Source: Eubacterium sp. TM05-53 (lineage in GTDB: Bacteria > Bacillota_I > Bacilli_A > Erysipelotrichales > Erysipelotrichaceae). Taken from it: a DNA stretch of 19,403 nucleotides. Below are positions 15,910 through 19,403 of this stretch, in pieces. The stretch covers positions 12,601 through 32,003 of the forward strand of contig NZ_QSPK01000027.1 of NCBI RefSeq assembly GCF_003436425.1. Direction: 5' to 3'. Under the pieces are notes generated by a model. It was not told the DNA's origin. It did not search any database and saw only the letters and a program-made list of their open reading frames with translations. The position numbers and the translations under genes are program-made. How positions within the stretch are numbered: position 1 is the first letter of the stretch; every line of letters begins with the position of its first letter.

Positions 15910-16270
15910 TTTAGCACCTGAAAAAGGGATTATGTACGCCTTATATATTGATCGAATGGTATTTCAAAAATACACAAAAGATCAATTATTAAAGGATGCG
16001 TATTTAGAAGATAAATTATTAGAGATGCATTTGTTTGATGAGAACAAAGAGTATCGTTATATTAAATCAAGATTGAAAGAAATTGAATGTGTAATTGATG
16101 ATACAGTCAAGCATGATGATATATATGTGGAATCTACATATATTCAAGCGAATCTAGATGAAGAAGTAACTTCGAGTTCAAACCGCGTCAATGTAGTAAA
16201 TTATATTCAATACAATGATGAGGATTTATTGACAATCACAAACTATCGTTTACAGGAGGTGAGATCATAA
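15899..16270 (+). CDS. csx19: Csx19-like type III-D protein
   Basis: The protein has 123 aa; ATG at 15899 with AAGGAG 7 nt before, inside the end of the double-Cas7 gene. The sequence has the pattern expected for Csx19 (the all1473-like gene of III-D loci): YALYIDRM near the start, LLEMHLFDENKEYRY (about 38-52), a VIDD and a late beta strand LLTITNYRL. It is somewhat short for the family. Its place between Cas7-2x and Cas7-insertion is the same as in described III-D2 loci, which supports the call. It may be an accessory or structural subunit of the effector; its biochemical role is not clear. Its stop codon overlaps the next start (TAATG). Confidence 0.68.
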   Translation: MNINLAPEKGIMYALYIDRMVFQKYTKDQLLKDAYLEDKLLEMHLFDENKEYRYIKSRLKEIECVIDDTVKHDDIYVESTYIQANLDEEVTSSSNRVNVVNYIQYNDEDLLTITNYRLQEVRS

Positions 16271-18153
16271 TGAAAGATAACAGTCGTTTCGTAAATCCAT
16301 ACAACTTTATTTCTTTGCCAGAAAAAAAGGCACATGCTTATACGGATAAAGATAAACATTATGGTGTAATTCATTATTCAATTACGACTAAAACACCTTT
16401 GTTTATTCCAAATTCATCAAATGATAATGCGTTCGCATGTAAAGAAACGGATCATAAGTCCTATGATTTCTTCTCATATACAGATTTATCTAATGAAAAG
16501 AATGTGAGTGGAAAATATCATGAGCCTGTAGTACCAGGTAGTGAAATGCGTGGATTGGTTCGTAGTATTTATGAAACTTTAACAGATTCTTGTATGGGTG
16601 TTTTAAATGATGATTATCCTGTAAAAAGAATTGGCGCACCTTTTAAACCTGGACTTTTACATTTAGAAGAAGATGGTAGCTTATCATTAGTAAAAGCAAT
16701 TTCAATAATGATTGGTGAAAATATTTATCATCCGAATAAAGTAAATGATTATAAAGATGGGGATAAGATTTACTTTAATACACCAAAATCTAAAGGGATA
16801 ATGATGGAAAAAATTAAAGATTTTTCTAAAGATAAGAGGAACTTTAATGATAGTGGTTATGTGTTGAGATGGGGATTCTTCAGTAATAAAAAAATGTCAA
16901 CCGCAAAAAAATATTATCATGCATTTAAAATTAGTGGTGGCGTTGTAAAAAATGATTTAACGGAAAATGAAATCAAAAGTATGATGAATTCTATAATTGA
17001 TTCTTATGTTGAACAACCTACAGTGAAGCCATATGATGTGGAAGCCTATGAGGCTTATAGAACAAACTTTAAATTGTTCTTGGAAGGAAAACGAGAGGAA
17101 TATTTTCCTGTTAACTACAGTACAATTGGAAATGAAATTGTTTGTCTTGCACCGGCAACTTTCTCAAAAGAGGTTTCAAGTAAAAATTTGATGGATTATG
17201 CGGGTATATTTGCACCTTGTGATGATGAGTTATGTCCTGCTTGTGATTTGTTTGGTAAGATTGGCACAAATGCGAAAAGCTCTTGTATTCGTTTTTCAGA
17301 TATGTTTGTCAATAAGACAAATTCTAATGAATCTTATTATAAAGGTAATTGTGTAACAATTAATAATTTGAGCTCTCCTAAAATTTCAAATGTAGATTTT
17401 TACTTAGAGAGGCCTAAAAATGCGACTTTCTGGTCATATGATTACTATATTGAGAATGGCAAGGTTCGTTTGTATAACAGTAGTTTAAGAGGTAGAAAAT
17501 ATTATTGGCATCATGATCCTGAATCAGTAAGATTCAATAAAAGTATGGAAAGAACAAAATTAAATAAGACAATTCGTCCTGTTAAAGAAGGAATCACATT
17601 CCATGGTGAATTGTATTTTGATGGTATTTCTCGAAAACAATTGAATCAATTGATTTATATCTTGAATACAGGCAAGGAGGGTCTTGGCTATAAGCTTGGT
17701 ATGGGTAAACCTCTAGGATTAGGTAGTGTTACTTGTAAAGTGAATGCAGTTGAAGAAAGAAAGATCATGTTAAAACAAAATAAAGTAAGTTATGATGTTT
17801 CTTCTTATGACTATTCAAAACTTACTTATGGTAATGTTGGATTTAGTACTTCAGTTCAGAAAGAATTTGAAAAGATTACAGGCTTAAATTCAGTTCCAAA
17901 ACAGTATGAGATTTGTTATCCTAAGACAACTAAAAATAATGATCATGGATTTGAATGGTTCCAGGATAATCATTGTGCAAAAACTATACCGGATGATCGT
18001 AAAAAAATGAAAATCGCTAATAAATTGCCAAAAATCTTGGATAATGATATTTCATTACCACGAACTATAAATGGAAGTAGCAATAATGATTCTTCTTATA
18101 AAGGTAATAAAAAGCCTAAGAATAAAAATGGGGAGAATGTTTGGAGCTTCTAA
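16270..18153 (+). CDS. Cas7 with large insertion (TIGR03986-like RAMP)
   Basis: The protein has 627 aa; ATG 9 nt after AGGAGGT and overlapping the csx19 stop by 1 nt. The start FVNPYNFISLPEKK is the signature of TIGR03986 RAMP proteins. Further marks: EPVVPGSEMRGLVRSIYE (about 85-102), the cysteine cluster CDDELCPACDLFG (about 317-329; LCPAC.LFG is common in this group), and a late glycine loop GLGYKLGMGKPLGLGSV (about 470-486). The long stretch between the first and second marks is the insertion. In III-D2 complexes this is the terminal Cas7 unit. The tail is Lys/Asn-rich and probably disordered. The three cysteines (plus neighbours) may bind zinc. Confidence 0.87.
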   Translation: MKDNSRFVNPYNFISLPEKKAHAYTDKDKHYGVIHYSITTKTPLFIPNSSNDNAFACKETDHKSYDFFSYTDLSNEKNVSGKYHEPVVPGSEMRGLVRSIYETLTDSCMGVLNDDYPVKRIGAPFKPGLLHLEEDGSLSLVKAISIMIGENIYHPNKVNDYKDGDKIYFNTPKSKGIMMEKIKDFSKDKRNFNDSGYVLRWGFFSNKKMSTAKKYYHAFKISGGVVKNDLTENEIKSMMNSIIDSYVEQPTVKPYDVEAYEAYRTNFKLFLEGKREEYFPVNYSTIGNEIVCLAPATFSKEVSSKNLMDYAGIFAPCDDELCPACDLFGKIGTNAKSSCIRFSDMFVNKTNSNESYYKGNCVTINNLSSPKISNVDFYLERPKNATFWSYDYYIENGKVRLYNSSLRGRKYYWHHDPESVRFNKSMERTKLNKTIRPVKEGITFHGELYFDGISRKQLNQLIYILNTGKEGLGYKLGMGKPLGLGSVTCKVNAVEERKIMLKQNKVSYDVSSYDYSKLTYGNVGFSTSVQKEFEKITGLNSVPKQYEICYPKTTKNNDHGFEWFQDNHCAKTIPDDRKKMKIANKLPKILDNDISLPRTINGSSNNDSSYKGNKKPKNKNGENVWSF

Positions 18154-18167
18154 ATAGGAGGATCATA

Positions 18168-18527
18168 ATGTTTATTAATTTGTCGAATCATACATCAACC
18201 AAGTGGTCTGTATCGCAGAAAGCTGCGGCTAATATATTTGGAGAAATAGTGGATATTCCTTTTCCGGCTGTTTCTCCTCATATAACAAGCCAAGAATTGG
18301 ATGATTTAGTCTTGGAATATTTTAATAAAATACAAGAGTATTCTGATGCTGTTGTAATGGTACAAGGAGAATTTGTTTTTACATATCGTATGATTGTGTT
18401 ATTAAAAAAACAAGGCATTCGAGTGGTGGCTGCACAAAGTGAAAGAAAATCAGTTGAATTTGTAGATGAGAATAAGAATACGTGTCGTGAAAGTGTATTT
18501 GAGTTTATTAGATTTATGGAGTATTAG
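18168..18527 (+). CDS. CRISPR accessory protein, small Rossmann-like (paralog B)
   Basis: The protein has 119 aa; ATG 14 nt after the previous stop, with TAGGAGG before it. It aligns end to end, without gaps, to the first gene of the operon (57 of 119 identical). Best-kept parts: MF.N.SNH.S, FGEIVDIPFP, AVVMVQGEFVFT (61-72), RVVAAQSERKS, and FEFIRFMEY. It is the last gene of the operon, between the Cas7-insertion gene and leader 2. A role with cyclic oligoadenylates (ring nuclease, sponge or small effector) fits the company it keeps and the Csx15-like start, but this is inference. Keeping two copies about 50% different suggests division of labour, for example different ring sizes or a heterodimer. 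No clear terminator follows in 18528-18651. Confidence 0.8.
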   Translation: MFINLSNHTSTKWSVSQKAAANIFGEIVDIPFPAVSPHITSQELDDLVLEYFNKIQEYSDAVVMVQGEFVFTYRMIVLLKKQGIRVVAAQSERKSVEFVDENKNTCRESVFEFIRFMEY

Positions 18528-18651
18528 ATAGTAACTGTAGCAATGTACACTTTTAGGCTCGCAGGCCCGGTCTATTTGTCAAAGAGATAAAGAAAAAAAG
18601 TAGTTTAATTCAATCAGCTTAGTTATTTGATTGATAACCAAAAGTCTTGAT
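18528..18651. other. Spacer region between operon end and leader 2
   Basis: No ORF is seen. It contains a short G/C-rich patch (18557-18571) unlike its AT-rich surroundings and a sequence (18569-18589) that partly matches, inverted, the right edge of the window. No stem with a T-run was found, so cas transcripts may continue toward array 2. Confidence 0.35.
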
Positions 18652-18724
18652 TTTTCGACCATCTACCTAAAATGAGCTGTTTTGAGCACCGAAAATAGTC
18701 AAAAAACACGAGATGGTCGAAAAA
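18651..18724. repeat. Long-range inverted repeat in leader 2
   Basis: TTTTTCGACCATCT (18651-18664) and AGATGGTCGAAAAA (18711-18724) are perfect reverse complements 46 nt apart. Arms and spacing are the same as in leader 1 (one pair longer). Confidence 0.85.
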
Positions 18725-18793
18725 AACAGGCAAAAAACCTCTGATTTACGTCATTTTGTTTAATGAAAGTCAAAAATGTGCTATATTTACAGG
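18652..18793 (+). promoter_or_regulatory. CRISPR leader 2
   Basis: This is the same 142-nt length as leader 1 and homologous to it throughout, best over the first 26 nt, the AGATGGTCG block and the final 51 nt. It directly precedes the first repeat of array 2. Most differences in the final block are transitions, consistent with divergence of duplicated copies. Confidence 0.88.
18759..18787 (+). promoter_or_regulatory. Array 2 promoter
   Basis: TTTAAT (18759-18764), 17 nt, TATATT (18782-18787). The predicted start is at 18794, the first base of the first repeat, as in array 1. Confidence 0.6.
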
Positions 18794-19307
18794 GGGAAAT
18801 ATGATACTTATAAAGGATCGACACCCGCAAGCTTTATCTCTTCGTTTTTCAATCTTTTCAATCTGGGAAATATGATACTTATAAAGGATCGACACGATGA
18901 TAACCTTTTTTTTAAGGTTGATTTGGTTGGCATAGGGAAATATGATACTTATAAAGGATCGACACCTGTGCTCCAGCATAAGTTGTTTCGAATGCCATAT
19001 ATATTTGGGAAATATGATACTTATAAAGGATCGACACCCGATGAAGAACACTTCCTTTAAATTAGATTTTTCCATATGGGAAATATGATACTTATAAAGG
19101 ATCGACACGATTCAACTGGACGATAATAGTCCACAAACGCCACCTGGGGAAATATGATACTTATAAAGGATCGACACACATCTTTTGTACACATTCATGT
19201 ACGGGTCGATATACGGGGAAATATGATACTTATAAAGGATCGAGACGGACATTTTTTCATATATCTTTCTCCTTTTCTCGTGGGGAAATATGATACTTAT
19301 AAAGGAT
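18794..19307 (+). CRISPR. CRISPR array 2: 7 full repeats, 7 spacers, truncated last repeat
   Basis: The repeat is the same 31-nt unit as in array 1. Full repeats start at 18794, 18865, 18935, 19007, 19078, 19147 and 19216; the last of these has C29 changed to G. The terminal unit (19283-19307) keeps the first 25 nt and then diverges. Spacers are 36-41 nt and none matches a spacer of array 1. The identical repeat and homologous leader mean that the same Cas6 and Cas1-Cas2 can serve both arrays. Confidence 0.98.
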
Positions 19308-19318
19308 TTATTGATATT

Positions 19319-19343
19319 GAATACTAGAGATAGTATTCTTTTT
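19319..19343 (+). terminator. Trailer terminator of array 2
   Basis: Stem GAATACTA (19319-19326), loop GAGA, TAGTATTC (19331-19338), then TTTTT (19339-19343). It has the same stem as the array 1 terminator. Confidence 0.8.
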
Positions 19344-19403
19344 ATGTAAGCGTCAAATAGGACCCATATTAAAAGAACGATCTCTTTGTGAAATAATAGA
19401 GCC

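Noticed and set aside
18770..19108. ORFs on both strands across array 2
   Set aside because: Same cause: translation of the repeat array, with no ribosome site.

Overview
The window is AT-rich Firmicutes-type DNA, with strong AGGAGG-like ribosome binding sites, wall-anchored coiled-coil surface proteins and tightly packed operons. It would suit a gut or oral low-GC Gram-positive such as an Erysipelotrichales member, but the genus is inferred and not proven. No rRNA, tRNA or intact mobile element is visible.

Left part (1-5668): two tandem paralogous genes for very long secreted coiled-coil proteins. Each carries a central CAP/SCP domain and a C-terminal sorting-like tail with VNTG in place of LPxTG. 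The first gene runs off the left edge. A tiny hydrophobic ORF lies between them. Convergent to them is a WYL-domain regulator on the minus strand (5682-6899). It shares an overlapping bidirectional terminator with the second surface gene and faces a small membrane peptide gene.

Right part (7396-19343): a complete type III CRISPR-Cas cassette whose subunit make-up matches subtype III-D2 (also called III-Dv). The order is leader 1, array 1 (14 spacers), terminator, a 119-aa accessory protein, cas6, cas1, cas2, an HD-less cas10, a Cas7-Cas5(Csx10)-Cas11 fusion, a double Cas7, csx19, a Cas7 with a large insertion, a second 119-aa accessory protein, leader 2, array 2 (7 spacers), terminator. All of it reads rightward. 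The cas genes overlap or lie 3-15 nt apart, so they form one operon; only the first accessory gene is 49 nt away.

Working model: Cas6 processes both array transcripts. Cas1-Cas2 add spacers at the leader ends. The Cas10/Cas7/Cas5/Cas11 proteins form an RNA-targeting effector. Cas10 keeps an AGDD palm motif, so it may still make cyclic oligoadenylate, yet no CARF nuclease is present in the window. The only non-core genes are the two gap-free, 48%-identical accessory paralogs at the two operon ends, which resemble small Rossmann-like Csx15/16/20-type proteins and are the best candidates for second-messenger handling. Other points of interest are a long-range inverted repeat with invariant spacing in both leaders, a promoter that would start transcription at the first repeat base, trailer terminators, and several spacers that read as antisense to translation start sites.
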